A stretch of DNA of 64,000 nt from Candidatus Zixiibacteriota bacterium (GTDB taxonomy: Bacteria; Zixibacteria; MSB-5A5; GN15; PGXB01). Made by a program: the position numbers and the translations under genes. The notes under the pieces are model-generated. The model was not told the origin of the DNA, made no database searches, and saw nothing but the letters and a program-made list of their open reading frames with translations. The stretch spans positions 1 to 64,000 of the forward strand of contig JAFGAL010000003.1 of the NCBI GenBank assembly GCA_016933695.1, in the 5' to 3' direction. Shown here piece by piece: positions 35,762 to 44,462 of the stretch. How positions within the stretch are numbered: position 1 is the first letter of the stretch; each line of letters opens with the position of its first letter.

Positions 35762-38002
35762 TTACATATCCTTATACGGATTCGGCCCGACCCGTTCAAT
35801 CGTCTCCAGAAAATCATCGAAAATCTTCGGGATTTTCTCGAAATCGGTGATTGCCAGCTCGTGGAATTCTACCCGTTCCTCTTCGAGTACCAACTGTTTG
35901 AGTTTTTCGCGGACATTATCCATACGATACTCAGCCAGCTCACTGCCCTTGATGAAGTGGCACTGGTAGTCGTCCCCCTTGCGGCATCCGATCAACAGCA
36001 CCCCGTCATATCCGCTCGCAAGCGCGTCGCTGACCCAAACCGCGTTCATGGATCCGAGACATCGTAGCGGGATAATCCGTATCATGGCATTATACTGCAT
36101 GCGCTTGATCCCGACCATGTCGACCGCCGGCATGGCGTCGTTTTCGCAGATAAATGCCAGAATACGCGGTTTCTCGTCGAACTCATCCGGCATCGGGATG
36201 GATTTGATCATCTTGGAAACCATATTGACGCTGTAATTTTTGAACGAAATAATGCGTTCCGGACAGGCGCCAAGACAGACCCCACAGCGGCGGCAACGGA
36301 ATGGATTCGGCAGGGGAGTCCCCTTGTCGTCCTCGTCCAGCGCGCCGAACGGGCATTCCTCGGTGCATCGTTTGCATTGAGTACATTTCTGCATCATGAA
36401 TTCCGGATAACTAAGATCGCCGGCTCGCGGATGAACCGCCGCACCCTTGGCGACCGCCTCGACGGCCTGAATGGCCTTCAGCGCTGCACCATAGGCGTCA
36501 TTGATTCCAGTATCGAAATCCATGGGAGCGCGCACGGCACCGGCCGCATACATGGCAGTTCGGCGCGTTTCATACGGGAAGCAGATAAAATGCGAATCCG
36601 GGTAGCCGTATTTCAACGTCGGCAGGTCGGTGCCCTGGCGGTAGGTCAAATTCAGAATGCGGGCACCTTTCTCGGATGATTCGGCGGCTTTCTTACCGTC
36701 CTCGGTCTTGCCTTCTTCAGGCTTCGTTTCGCCCTCGGCGGCATCCGAGGTCGGGACTTCTTCGTCCTCAACCTTGGTGGTCGGGACCATGCCCGCCGCC
36801 AGTACCAGCATGTCCGCCCTGACCGTGATATCCTCGCCGAGAAGGGTTTCCTCGACATCGATTTCGATGGCGTCACCGGCCGTTCTAACTTCGGCGATTT
36901 CGCCCTTGGTCAGAAAGAGGTTGTCGTCGGTCTGCGCATACTGATAAAACATCTCATATTGGGCAGGAGAACGAACATCCTTATATATAATGTAAACCTT
37001 GGCATCCGGATACTGCTCCCGCACATACATCGCCTGTTTTAGCGACACCCGGCAACAGACCGCCGAGCAATAGGGAAGATGTTCCTGGTCACGGGAACCG
37101 GCGCACTGAATGAAAGCGATACTGTCGATTGGCTTTCCGTCCGACGGACGTTTGATCTCGCCTTTCGCCGCCATCTCTTCCATCTGGACATTCGTGATAA
37201 CATCGGGAGTCTTGCCGTACCCGAGATGACCCAGTTTTTCCGGATCATACGGTTTCCATCCGGTGGCCAGAATGATCGAGCCGAATACCAGCGGTTCGGA
37301 TGATCCGCCGTTGGTCAGGCTGACCTTGAATTTACCCGGCTGCCCGACCGTTTTGGCGACTCGCGTATTTTTATGGATGGTGATATGGCTGTTGCCTTCC
37401 ACGGCCTTGACCAGATCACCGACCCCGGAGTCTTCCAATTGCTGATAGGGCGGGCGTTTGGGGAAGACCTGTTTGTTTCTGGTCGCCCAGCCGCCAAGTT
37501 GCTCTTCTTGTTCCACCAGCGTCACTTTATAGCCGGCCTCGGCCGCGGCCTTGGCCGCGGTCATTCCGGTCATGCCGCCTCCGACCACCAAAATATCCTT
37601 GCTGGTCTCCTCGACATACGGTACCGGCGGTTCGATATTGTTCACCCGCGCGATACTCATACGAATATTATCTTCGCCGAGAAGCTGGGTGTCCTCATCG
37701 TTGGCCGGATGCGACCACACCACCTGCTCGCGCAGATTGGCGCGGTCGGTCATGACATCGTCGCCGAATTCAAACATCTCCGGGAATACCCGGTTGGAAC
37801 AGGCCGCGACCACGATCCGGTTCAGCCCTTCGTTCTTGATATCGGACTTGATCAGATCGCCGCCCTCGGGAGTACAGAGCGCGTCATGCGCTTTGCAGAT
37901 TGCAACGCCTTTTTCTTTGGCGGCTTCGATTAATTTATCGACATCAAGTGATTTCCCGATATCACAACCCTTGCAGATATAGCAACCGATTTTCTTATCC
38001 AT
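35762..38002 (-). CDS. qmoB: Quinone-interacting membrane-bound oxidoreductase, subunit B
   Basis: QmoB is an HdrA/MvhD-like flavin iron-sulfur subunit (746 residues from the ATG at 38002, which has AGGAGG upstream). An N-terminal cluster motif (CYICKGCDIG) precedes an FAD fold (DILVVGGGMTGMTAAKAA). Then come SAVCCRVSLKQAMYVRE, two ferredoxin motifs (CTQCKRCTEECPFGALD, CRRCGVCLGACPE) and a C-terminal MvhD-type domain (residues about 610-746, with RCLGSMNAVWVSDALASG and GCRKGDDYQC). A low-complexity acidic/Lys insert of about 35 residues (PTSDAAEGETKPEEGKTEDG) interrupts the flavin domain near residue 415; I would call it a linker-like insertion. Translation starts 4 bp after qmoA. Confidence 0.95.
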   Translation of the reverse strand: MDKKIGCYICKGCDIGKSLDVDKLIEAAKEKGVAICKAHDALCTPEGGDLIKSDIKNEGLNRIVVAACSNRVFPEMFEFGDDVMTDRANLREQVVWSHPANDEDTQLLGEDNIRMSIARVNNIEPPVPYVEETSKDILVVGGGMTGMTAAKAAAEAGYKVTLVEQEEQLGGWATRNKQVFPKRPPYQQLEDSGVGDLVKAVEGNSHITIHKNTRVAKTVGQPGKFKVSLTNGGSSEPLVFGSIILATGWKPYDPEKLGHLGYGKTPDVITNVQMEEMAAKGEIKRPSDGKPIDSIAFIQCAGSRDQEHLPYCSAVCCRVSLKQAMYVREQYPDAKVYIIYKDVRSPAQYEMFYQYAQTDDNLFLTKGEIAEVRTAGDAIEIDVEETLLGEDITVRADMLVLAAGMVPTTKVEDEEVPTSDAAEGETKPEEGKTEDGKKAAESSEKGARILNLTYRQGTDLPTLKYGYPDSHFICFPYETRRTAMYAAGAVRAPMDFDTGINDAYGAALKAIQAVEAVAKGAAVHPRAGDLSYPEFMMQKCTQCKRCTEECPFGALDEDDKGTPLPNPFRCRRCGVCLGACPERIISFKNYSVNMVSKMIKSIPMPDEFDEKPRILAFICENDAMPAVDMVGIKRMQYNAMIRIIPLRCLGSMNAVWVSDALASGYDGVLLIGCRKGDDYQCHFIKGSELAEYRMDNVREKLKQLVLEEERVEFHELAITDFEKIPKIFDDFLETIERVGPNPYKDM

Positions 38003-38006
38003 GGCG

Positions 38007-39284
38007 CTACCTCCTATTTCCCAGGTTGAGTGCTCGCAGGGTCGCGCCCGTGGCATCCTGAACCGTCGCCGAGACATCGAGCGGACGGATCGCCGTGCCC
38101 GCGCCGATCACACCGTTTTCAGATCCCGGGACGATAAATCCGAAATCATCAAGCGGCGTTTCCAGCGGTGGCGGTGCGTCGGCGGTATTGGGAACCATGC
38201 CGACCGCAAGGACAGCCATGTCGACTTCCATCTTGGTAATCTCGCCGGTCAGGGTGTTTTCAGCCTCGAGGATGAGATTCTTGCTACCCGCAACTTCCGT
38301 AATTTTAGCAACCTTGCCCCGGTGGAAGAAGAATTTCGCATCACCCTGTTGTTTGACATAAAAGTCTTCCAGACGTCCCGGCGAACGAACGTCGATATAA
38401 AACATGTGGATTTCAGCACCGGGATACCGTTCCCGCACATACGTCGCCTGCTTCATCGACGCCAGGCAACACACCGCCGAGCAGTAGGGGAGATGATTCT
38501 CATCGCGTGACCCGGCGCATTGCACGAAACCGATTTTGGCGATTTCCTTTTGATCCGACGGGCGAACCACTTTGCCCTGCGTCGGACCGTTTTCCGCCGC
38601 CAGACGTTCCATCATGACATTGGTGATGACATTGTCATACTTGCCGAAGCCGAGATTGTCGATTTTGGTGGCATCGTACGGACGCCAGCCGGTAGCCCAG
38701 ACAATCGCCTTGACTTTGGCGGTGATGGTTTTGGCCTGCATGCCCAGATCGATAGCGTCATACGCGCAGGCCTCGACACACTTTTTCATCCGCGCATCGC
38801 CCGCGAAAGCGGGATCGATAACATAGCGGAACGGATATGCCATCAAATGCGGCAGATAAATAGCCTTGTTCTTATCGAGACCGTAATTGAAATCATTGTC
38901 ACGTTCGATCTCACAAACCCTGGCGCATTCGCCGCAGGCGGTGCATCGTTCGTTGACGTACCGGGGATTGAGCGTGATCTGCACGTCATACTCGCCCGGA
39001 CCGCCGGTGATTTTCTCAACGTCGGCAAGGGTCAACACCCGCACCCGGGGATTGATGCGAATCCGTTTCAGGTTGATTTCCATGCCGCACGTCGGCGGAC
39101 ACAGCTTGGGGAAATACTGGTTGGATGCAACCACGCGTCCCCCCAGAGAGGGTGTTTTCTCCAGCAGGATCACATGCTTGCCGACTTCGGCCGTTTCAAT
39201 GGCGGTGGTCATACCCGCGATCCCCCCGCCGACGACCAGAGTATCAGCCGTGATCTGGTTTTCGCGCGGTTCAAATTCGGCCAT
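38007..39284 (-). CDS. qmoA: Quinone-interacting membrane-bound oxidoreductase, subunit A
   Basis: This HdrA-like flavoprotein subunit passes electrons from QmoB/C toward AprAB. It is 425 residues long from the ATG at 39284 (AGGAG 6 bp upstream; a TTG two codons earlier is the alternative). FAD motif TLVVGGGIAGMTTAIETAE lies at about residues 14-32. It is followed by SLGGRVVASNQYFPKLCPPT, the cluster motif CTACGECARVCE and the HdrA-type SAVCCLASMKQATYVRERYP. It precedes qmoB. The third subunit gene, qmoC, lies 25 kb away on the other strand. Confidence 0.95.
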   Translation of the reverse strand: MAEFEPRENQITADTLVVGGGIAGMTTAIETAEVGKHVILLEKTPSLGGRVVASNQYFPKLCPPTCGMEINLKRIRINPRVRVLTLADVEKITGGPGEYDVQITLNPRYVNERCTACGECARVCEIERDNDFNYGLDKNKAIYLPHLMAYPFRYVIDPAFAGDARMKKCVEACAYDAIDLGMQAKTITAKVKAIVWATGWRPYDATKIDNLGFGKYDNVITNVMMERLAAENGPTQGKVVRPSDQKEIAKIGFVQCAGSRDENHLPYCSAVCCLASMKQATYVRERYPGAEIHMFYIDVRSPGRLEDFYVKQQGDAKFFFHRGKVAKITEVAGSKNLILEAENTLTGEITKMEVDMAVLAVGMVPNTADAPPPLETPLDDFGFIVPGSENGVIGAGTAIRPLDVSATVQDATGATLRALNLGNRR

Positions 39285-39359
39285 GTGCAACTCCTTGTCA
39301 ATTCGCCGGAAACCGTTCCGGTGAATTTCGTTATATGATTCTTGTGTTTATCCTCGCGC

Positions 39360-39377
39360 TTGTGAAATTTTTAACAA
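39360..39377. promoter_or_regulatory. 18-bp palindromic operator candidate upstream of qmoA
   Basis: TTGTGAA-ATTT-TTAACAA has one mismatch to TTGTGAA-N4-TTCACAA, the best match in the window. It lies in the predicted qmoA leader. A lone right arm, TTCACAA, also occurs at 39524-39530. Confidence 0.6.
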
Positions 39378-39438
39378 ATAATGCCAAACAAATAAGCAGA
39401 TTTCTCTGCCTTTTCACATGTTACGCAATCTGCCTGAA

Positions 39439-39467
39439 AAAATATTGCATAATTATTCATTTGTCAA
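39439..39467 (-). promoter_or_regulatory. Predicted qmoAB promoter
   Basis: On the minus strand, TTGACA (39467-39462), a 17-bp spacer and TATTTT (39444-39439) repeat exactly the -35/-10 pair seen at qmoC. Confidence 0.6.
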
Positions 39468-39566
39468 GTGATTTGCTAAGGGTATGTTCGCAAACGGCTT
39501 CCAAAACAATATAAAGGAAAGATTTCACAAAGATGCCCCGGTGTAATAAGCCGGGCAATCGGAATT

Positions 39567-40211
39567 TCAGTCAAAACTAAACCGCAAATATCGTATCGTC
39601 CGCCCCTCAGCCAGATGACTTTTTTCAAAGGTCGTTTTTATGCTTAAAACATCATCGATGATCGGCCCGGCGTATACATCATCGATCACCTCGTGGACAA
39701 TGCATTTCTGCTCGGCCAGGGTCTCTTTGGTATACTCGAACAGGTTCAATTCATCGGTTTTGAGATGTATGAGTCCGTTCGGTTTCAACACCTGACGATA
39801 GAGATCGAGAAAACGGGGAGAGGTCAGCCGCTTGCGCGCTTTGCACTTTCTGGGATAGGGATCGGGAAAGGTAATCCAGATTTCCGAGATTTCATCTTTG
39901 GTGAACATATCAGTCAGCAATTCGATTCGCTGGCGAATAAACCCGACATTGGCCAGTTTCATCTCCAGTGCGTTCTTCGCTCCGCGCCAGATACGCGCGC
40001 CCTTGAGATCTATCCCGATAAAATTCCGCTCGGGAAATGTCCGCGCCAGATCGATCGTGTATTCCGCCTTGCCACAGGCCAGTTCCAGTGTAATTGGATT
40101 GCCGTTCTTGAAAAAATCTTCCGCCCAGCGTCCTTTGGGCAGCGGTTCGTATTCGAAAACATTTGAAAATGTCGCCAACTCGGCGAATTTGGCCAGTTTG
40201 CCTTTTGACAT
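39567..40211 (-). CDS. trmB: tRNA (guanine-N7-)-methyltransferase
   Basis: TrmB makes m7G46 in tRNA with S-adenosylmethionine. The 214-residue protein has the SAM motif ELACGKAEYTIDLA followed by NFIGIDLKGARIWRG. It also has FIRQRIELL, the catalytic/tRNA block WITFPDPYPRKCKARKRL and the C-terminal HLKTDELNLFEYT. It is the third gene of a likely operon with nadE and the aspartic-protease-like gene (10-bp gap). Confidence 0.93.
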   Translation of the reverse strand: MSKGKLAKFAELATFSNVFEYEPLPKGRWAEDFFKNGNPITLELACGKAEYTIDLARTFPERNFIGIDLKGARIWRGAKNALEMKLANVGFIRQRIELLTDMFTKDEISEIWITFPDPYPRKCKARKRLTSPRFLDLYRQVLKPNGLIHLKTDELNLFEYTKETLAEQKCIVHEVIDDVYAGPIIDDVLSIKTTFEKSHLAEGRTIRYLRFSFD

Positions 40212-40221
40212 AATACTTGTT

Positions 40222-41199
40222 TTACTTTCCGATCAGTCTGATCACCCCGCGGGTGAAATCAATGGTTATTCGATCATAGCGCTCCAAAAGCGAATTTCCC
40301 AACACCCCGATATTCCGTTTCGCGCCCGGCGGAGACAACGACGGCAATTCGGCAACATAGAACGGTACCCCGTGAACGATGAAAGACTCCAGCGCAATGC
40401 TGTCGGCCAAACCGATCTGCGCCGTAATTGTCATGCCGTCCAATCCCGAGAATTGTGCCGCCACAGTGGTGTCAATTCCGATATTGGCGGTTCGGGCGAC
40501 TTCGGTCATCAGGATATTGTTGGCCGATCCCGTATCCAGTATGAAATACACCGGCTTATCATTGACCCGCCCGGTGATAAACATATGACTGCCGACAATG
40601 CCGAATGGAATTTCCGCGATATCCCGTGTCCGATCCGCGTTGTCATCGGCCATAAAATACATCACTGCCGTTTCTTCGTTTATTCCATAGCTGAATAGAA
40701 TCACCGGTATTTGCGCCAGCAGATCCATCCCGAGAATGCCGAGTATTTCCTTGCCGCCGATTTCCGGCAGGCTGTCGACCACGCGAACTGTTGCGTTCTC
40801 CCAGCGATAATTGCCGATCCGTATCCACCGGAGATTGGTATACCCGGCAAACCCGGCAATTGATCCGCCAAATCCATCAATTACATTCCCCGTGATGTTG
40901 CGGTCTCCTGCGGCACTGACAGGCGACAGCCTAACGCTGTCGTCAAGCAGGGTGCCGTCGATCAGCGTGCTTCCCGCGCCGAAATCGATAATAAAACTGC
41001 CTCTCCGGGAACCGTCGACCCGACCCGTCGCGAACAGGTATCCGTTGTAATACTCCAGCGATGTCTTCCCCAGAATGGGATCTGCCGAATCCTGAGGTAC
41101 GAGTATTGTTTGATTTTTATCCATGCCGGACACCGGGTACGAAAGCCATGCCAGCACGAACAGGCATATCAATTGAACAAACGGTTTTGCCATACGCAT
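40222..41199 (-). CDS. Secreted retropepsin-like aspartic protease, two domains
   Basis: The 325-residue protein has a signal peptide (hydrophobic segment VQLICLFVLAWLSYPVSG, residues 8-25). Two pepsin-like halves follow. The second half has a complete active-site motif, FILDTGSANNILM, and later IGVLGNSLLERYDRITIDF. The first half reads FIIDFGAGSTLID in the same position, where DFG replaces the usual D-T/S-G, followed by ILGILGMDLL. It may therefore be active through one half, as dimeric retropepsin-like proteins are, or be a non-catalytic binding protein. It lies between nadE (12 bp) and trmB (10 bp); I see no functional link with either. Confidence 0.75.
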   Translation of the reverse strand: MRMAKPFVQLICLFVLAWLSYPVSGMDKNQTILVPQDSADPILGKTSLEYYNGYLFATGRVDGSRRGSFIIDFGAGSTLIDGTLLDDSVRLSPVSAAGDRNITGNVIDGFGGSIAGFAGYTNLRWIRIGNYRWENATVRVVDSLPEIGGKEILGILGMDLLAQIPVILFSYGINEETAVMYFMADDNADRTRDIAEIPFGIVGSHMFITGRVNDKPVYFILDTGSANNILMTEVARTANIGIDTTVAAQFSGLDGMTITAQIGLADSIALESFIVHGVPFYVAELPSLSPPGAKRNIGVLGNSLLERYDRITIDFTRGVIRLIGK

Positions 41200-41211
41200 G
41201 ATCGGGATAAA

Positions 41212-42849
41212 TCAGTGTTTCGCCGCAATCGGCATGCGGCGGCCGATACCGAAGGCTTTGGAGGTTATTTTCAGACCGGGCGGAGCCTGCCGTCGTTTGT
41301 ATTCGTTGCGGTCGACCGTGTGCACCACCCATTTGGCGACTTCAGAATCGAAACCGCGCTGGATGATGTCGCGCAGGGAATACCCTTCTTCCACATAATA
41401 ATGAAGGATTTCATCCAGGATGTCATACGGGGGAAGCGTGTCCTGATCGGTTTGATCGGGGCGCAGTTCTGCCGAGGGCGGCCGCGTGATGATATGTTCG
41501 GGGATGACCGTCTGCTTTCTATTCATGTACCGTGCCAGTTTGTACACCGTGGTTTTGGGCAGATCGGAAATCACCGCCAGTCCGCCCGCCATATCACCGT
41601 ACAGCGTGCAGTACCCTGTTGCCAGTTCGCTTTTATTGCCGGTGGACAATACCAGATACCCGAACTTGTTAGAAAACGCCATCAGGATATTCCCCCGGAT
41701 ACGGGCCTGCACGTTTTCCAGCGATACGTCGAGTTCATTGGTTTGTAAATGATCCCGGAAACTTTTCAAATACGCATCGTAAATCGGTGCAATCGGAATG
41801 ACCCGCAGTTCCACACCGAGATTGTCCGCCAGTTGACGGGCGTCGGCGAGACTGGCATCCGATGAGTACTGCGATGGCATTGCGATACCCAGCACGTTCT
41901 CCGGGCCAAGCGCGTGCGATGCCAGACAAAGCACGATTGCCGAATCGATCCCGCCGGAGATTCCGATTACCGCCTTGGAAAAACCGGTCTTGCGAAGGTA
42001 ATCGCGAATCCCCAGATGAAGGGCCGATTCGATTTCCGCTTCTTCATCGGGGTGGTCAATCATTTCACCGGTTCCGGACGCACTCGTGTTGATCGTTATT
42101 ATGCTTTCTTCGAATGACGGCAGGGCTGCGATGATGTGTCCCTTGCCGTCCAGACATAGACTGCGCCCGTCGAATATCAGCTCATCATTGCCGCCGACCT
42201 GATTGACAAAGACAAAGGGGATATGATGCTTCTTAATATGATTCACCAGCAGACGGTACCGGATTTCATCCTTGCCGAGATAAAACGGCGAACCGGAGAT
42301 ATTGATAAACAGCGTTGCTCCCCGTCGCGCCAGAATACCGATCGGATCGATGCCGTACGCACCATCCGGCCACAATTCCGGTTCATTCCAGTAATCCTCG
42401 CAGACGGATATCCCCAGTGTTTCGCCCTTGAATGTGACCGGATTGATATCCGGGGCGGGGTCGAAATACCGCGGTTCATCGAAAACATCATATGACGGAA
42501 GCAATGATTTATACACTCTGCCGACGATATCGCCGTCGGCAATCAGCAAAGCCGCGTTGTGCAGACGGCGCTTGCCGTTGGTTTCGCTGGTCACCGGCGC
42601 GCCGATCAGAATCCCGGTTTCCGGAAACTTCAGTGAAAATTTGCATAGACGCGCGATGGCATCATCGACCCGGTCGACAAATCTCTGCCGTACTAAAAGG
42701 TCATGCGGGGGATACCCGACCAGGAACAATTCCGGAAAAACGACCAGATCGGATTCCCGACCGTGTTCCTGCACCGTTCGACAGGCTTTGTCAAGGTTTC
42801 CCTCGATGTCTCCCACGATCGGATTCAACTGCGCCAGCGTCAATTTCAT
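41212..42849 (-). CDS. nadE: Glutamine-dependent NAD+ synthetase
   Basis: NadE amidates deamido-NAD+ to NAD+ using glutamine. The 545-residue protein has an N-terminal nitrilase-type glutaminase with the triad E40 (VVFPELFLVGYPPHD), K114 (RVYKSLLPSYDVFDE) and C150 (GISVCEDYWNEPE). The C-terminal synthetase domain has the ATP loop IGISGGIDSAIVLCLA, STGNKSELATGYCTLYGD and KITSKAFGIGRRMPIA. It leads a three-gene minus-strand operon. Confidence 0.96.
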   Translation of the reverse strand: MKLTLAQLNPIVGDIEGNLDKACRTVQEHGRESDLVVFPELFLVGYPPHDLLVRQRFVDRVDDAIARLCKFSLKFPETGILIGAPVTSETNGKRRLHNAALLIADGDIVGRVYKSLLPSYDVFDEPRYFDPAPDINPVTFKGETLGISVCEDYWNEPELWPDGAYGIDPIGILARRGATLFINISGSPFYLGKDEIRYRLLVNHIKKHHIPFVFVNQVGGNDELIFDGRSLCLDGKGHIIAALPSFEESIITINTSASGTGEMIDHPDEEAEIESALHLGIRDYLRKTGFSKAVIGISGGIDSAIVLCLASHALGPENVLGIAMPSQYSSDASLADARQLADNLGVELRVIPIAPIYDAYLKSFRDHLQTNELDVSLENVQARIRGNILMAFSNKFGYLVLSTGNKSELATGYCTLYGDMAGGLAVISDLPKTTVYKLARYMNRKQTVIPEHIITRPPSAELRPDQTDQDTLPPYDILDEILHYYVEEGYSLRDIIQRGFDSEVAKWVVHTVDRNEYKRRQAPPGLKITSKAFGIGRRMPIAAKH

Positions 42850-42963
42850 GTCGTATCCATTCCTGACAAAAGTGCCGTTTTACACCCGCGATTCTCACCA
42901 TATTAAGCGAAATTCTGTCCGATTGGCAATTACTTTTACCGAATCAAACGAAATTAGCCCATG

Positions 42964-42989
42964 AAAAAAGCCCGGATATAATTCCAGGC
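42964..42989 (-). terminator. Terminator of the Cys-form thioredoxin-like/dockerin gene
   Basis: On the minus strand GCCTGGA, a 6-base loop and TCCGGGC (7-bp stem with one G-T pair) are followed by six Ts. It lies 67 bp after the stop codon. Confidence 0.75.
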
Positions 42990-43055
42990 AATAAGAAATG
43001 ACACAACTGGCAGTGCGATCCTGTTAATGCCGAATGGAATTGTCTGGCCGGTCTG

Positions 43056-44390
43056 TCAGGGGCATTGCGGCGCCGGACCGGGAGGCGAACCGTAGATGAA
43101 GGATATCAAACATAGGATGTCGAGCAAATTGACACTGCCGTCCGCGTTGGCATCGCCGCACTCGATCGGGACCGGTGCTTCTCCGGGAGGATTGCCGTAG
43201 AGGTATGAGATTAAAAACAGGATGTCCAGCAGGTTGACGCTTTGATCGCCGCTGGCGTCCCCGCAAACGTACGCGGCAATACTGACCGCATGCGGATCGG
43301 ACCAGCCGCTCTCCTCAAGATATTCATCCCGCGCCTGAACGCGCACTTCGAAATTCCCGGCGGAAATCCATTGATGCGTTGCCTCACAATCCTTATCGGA
43401 CTCGAACGGTCCCAGCCAGTCGGACTGACTCCCGTCGCCCCAGTCCCACCGAAAGTGCAAATACCCGCCTTCGGGGTCGACGGAAATCGTGGTGAAATGA
43501 TAAATCGTGTTAACAAGGCCGATGGAAACGCCGCCCGGCTGAGTCGGTGTCGATGGGGCTTCATTGTCGATTTCATTATTGGTGATTGTTGCGATGATTG
43601 ACAGTTCTCCGCCGCCCAGCCAGGTCAGTGACACCGACAGTTCAAGATCGGGGACAACCCGTGCCCCGGCGGTTTCGATCATTTCAAGATACGGATCGAG
43701 TTCGACATATCCAAAGTACACATTGGCCAGACCGCCATCGCCATAACAGGTTGGTAAAAACGCCAGATTGTAATCGTCATACATGCGCCGGGAGGCTTTT
43801 TCATTGTCACTGACAACCATGGCCGCGTAAAAAAACGGATAAGCATACATGCTGTCTATCTCATGCAACGCGTTGCGGGTGCGGGGGCAATACCCGCAAC
43901 TGGTCGTGACCGCCTCTTCGATAAACACCGTATGCGTAAAGCCAGCCGTCGCGGTATTGGCCCATTGGCTGTCGGGAGTGGCCGCCGCAACAGCATCGAC
44001 AAAGTGCGCATCGAACGGGTAACCGTCGGGTGGATGGGAATACCCTTGGTTCGGATCCGTGTTGAACAGCACGGCAATGACCATGATATTGTCGACGGTG
44101 ACATCGCCATAACCGGCTTCGGCGCCGTCCCAGGTAATCGTGTCGGTGTACGATTGCTGCGGATCGAGCACGACCAATTCGTCGCGGGCGAAATCCAGAA
44201 AACCGAAATCGAAATTAACCAGCGAGGCGTCCTGCCAGCGCGATGCCGGTTCGACTACGTATATTTTCAGCCATCCGGAATACGGTTCAGTCGCATTAGC
44301 CATTCCGGATGTAAATAACAGGCACAACAGTGCGATTAACACACGTGGTCCCGGCAATCGGTACGTCCCTGCCGGACTGGCTTGGTTCAT
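43056..44390 (-). CDS. Secreted thioredoxin-like (CGYC) / PKD / dockerin protein
   Basis: The 444-residue protein has a signal peptide (VLIALLCLLFTSGMANA, about residues 17-33). An Omp28-like/thioredoxin-like region carries a redox C-x-x-C motif at C165-C168 (TTSCGYCPRTRNAL). A PKD-like Ig domain (about 285-370; HFRWDWGDGSQSDWLGPF) and two dockerin/EF-hand-like repeats in the last 71 residues (CGDASGDQSVNLLDILFLI and CGDANADGSVNLLDILCLI) follow. The last residues are CP. Likely role: an extracytoplasmic thiol-disulfide or binding protein attached through its dockerin-like tail. It is a tandem paralogue of the next gene upstream, which has TGA at the first redox cysteine. Confidence 0.85.
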   Translation of the reverse strand: MNQASPAGTYRLPGPRVLIALLCLLFTSGMANATEPYSGWLKIYVVEPASRWQDASLVNFDFGFLDFARDELVVLDPQQSYTDTITWDGAEAGYGDVTVDNIMVIAVLFNTDPNQGYSHPPDGYPFDAHFVDAVAAATPDSQWANTATAGFTHTVFIEEAVTTSCGYCPRTRNALHEIDSMYAYPFFYAAMVVSDNEKASRRMYDDYNLAFLPTCYGDGGLANVYFGYVELDPYLEMIETAGARVVPDLELSVSLTWLGGGELSIIATITNNEIDNEAPSTPTQPGGVSIGLVNTIYHFTTISVDPEGGYLHFRWDWGDGSQSDWLGPFESDKDCEATHQWISAGNFEVRVQARDEYLEESGWSDPHAVSIAAYVCGDASGDQSVNLLDILFLISYLYGNPPGEAPVPIECGDANADGSVNLLDILCLISFIYGSPPGPAPQCP

Positions 44391-44412
44391 TGAATATCCC
44401 CCATTGCGATTA

Positions 44413-44444
44413 TCATAATAAACGGGGACGGTCTCCCGTCCCCG
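44413..44444 (-). terminator. Terminator between the two paralogues
   Basis: A 9-bp perfect stem (44423-44431 with 44436-44444) and a tetraloop are followed on the minus strand by TTTATTAT. It lies 18 bp after the stop codon of the upstream paralogue, so the two genes probably have separate transcripts. Confidence 0.8.
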
Positions 44445-44462
44445 CTACTATTTGGAAACTGC

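Noticed and set aside
39411-39428. TTTTCACATGTTACGCAA as another copy of the palindromic operator
   Set aside because: It contains similar half-motifs, but they overlap and do not keep the 4-bp spacer seen in the other copies.
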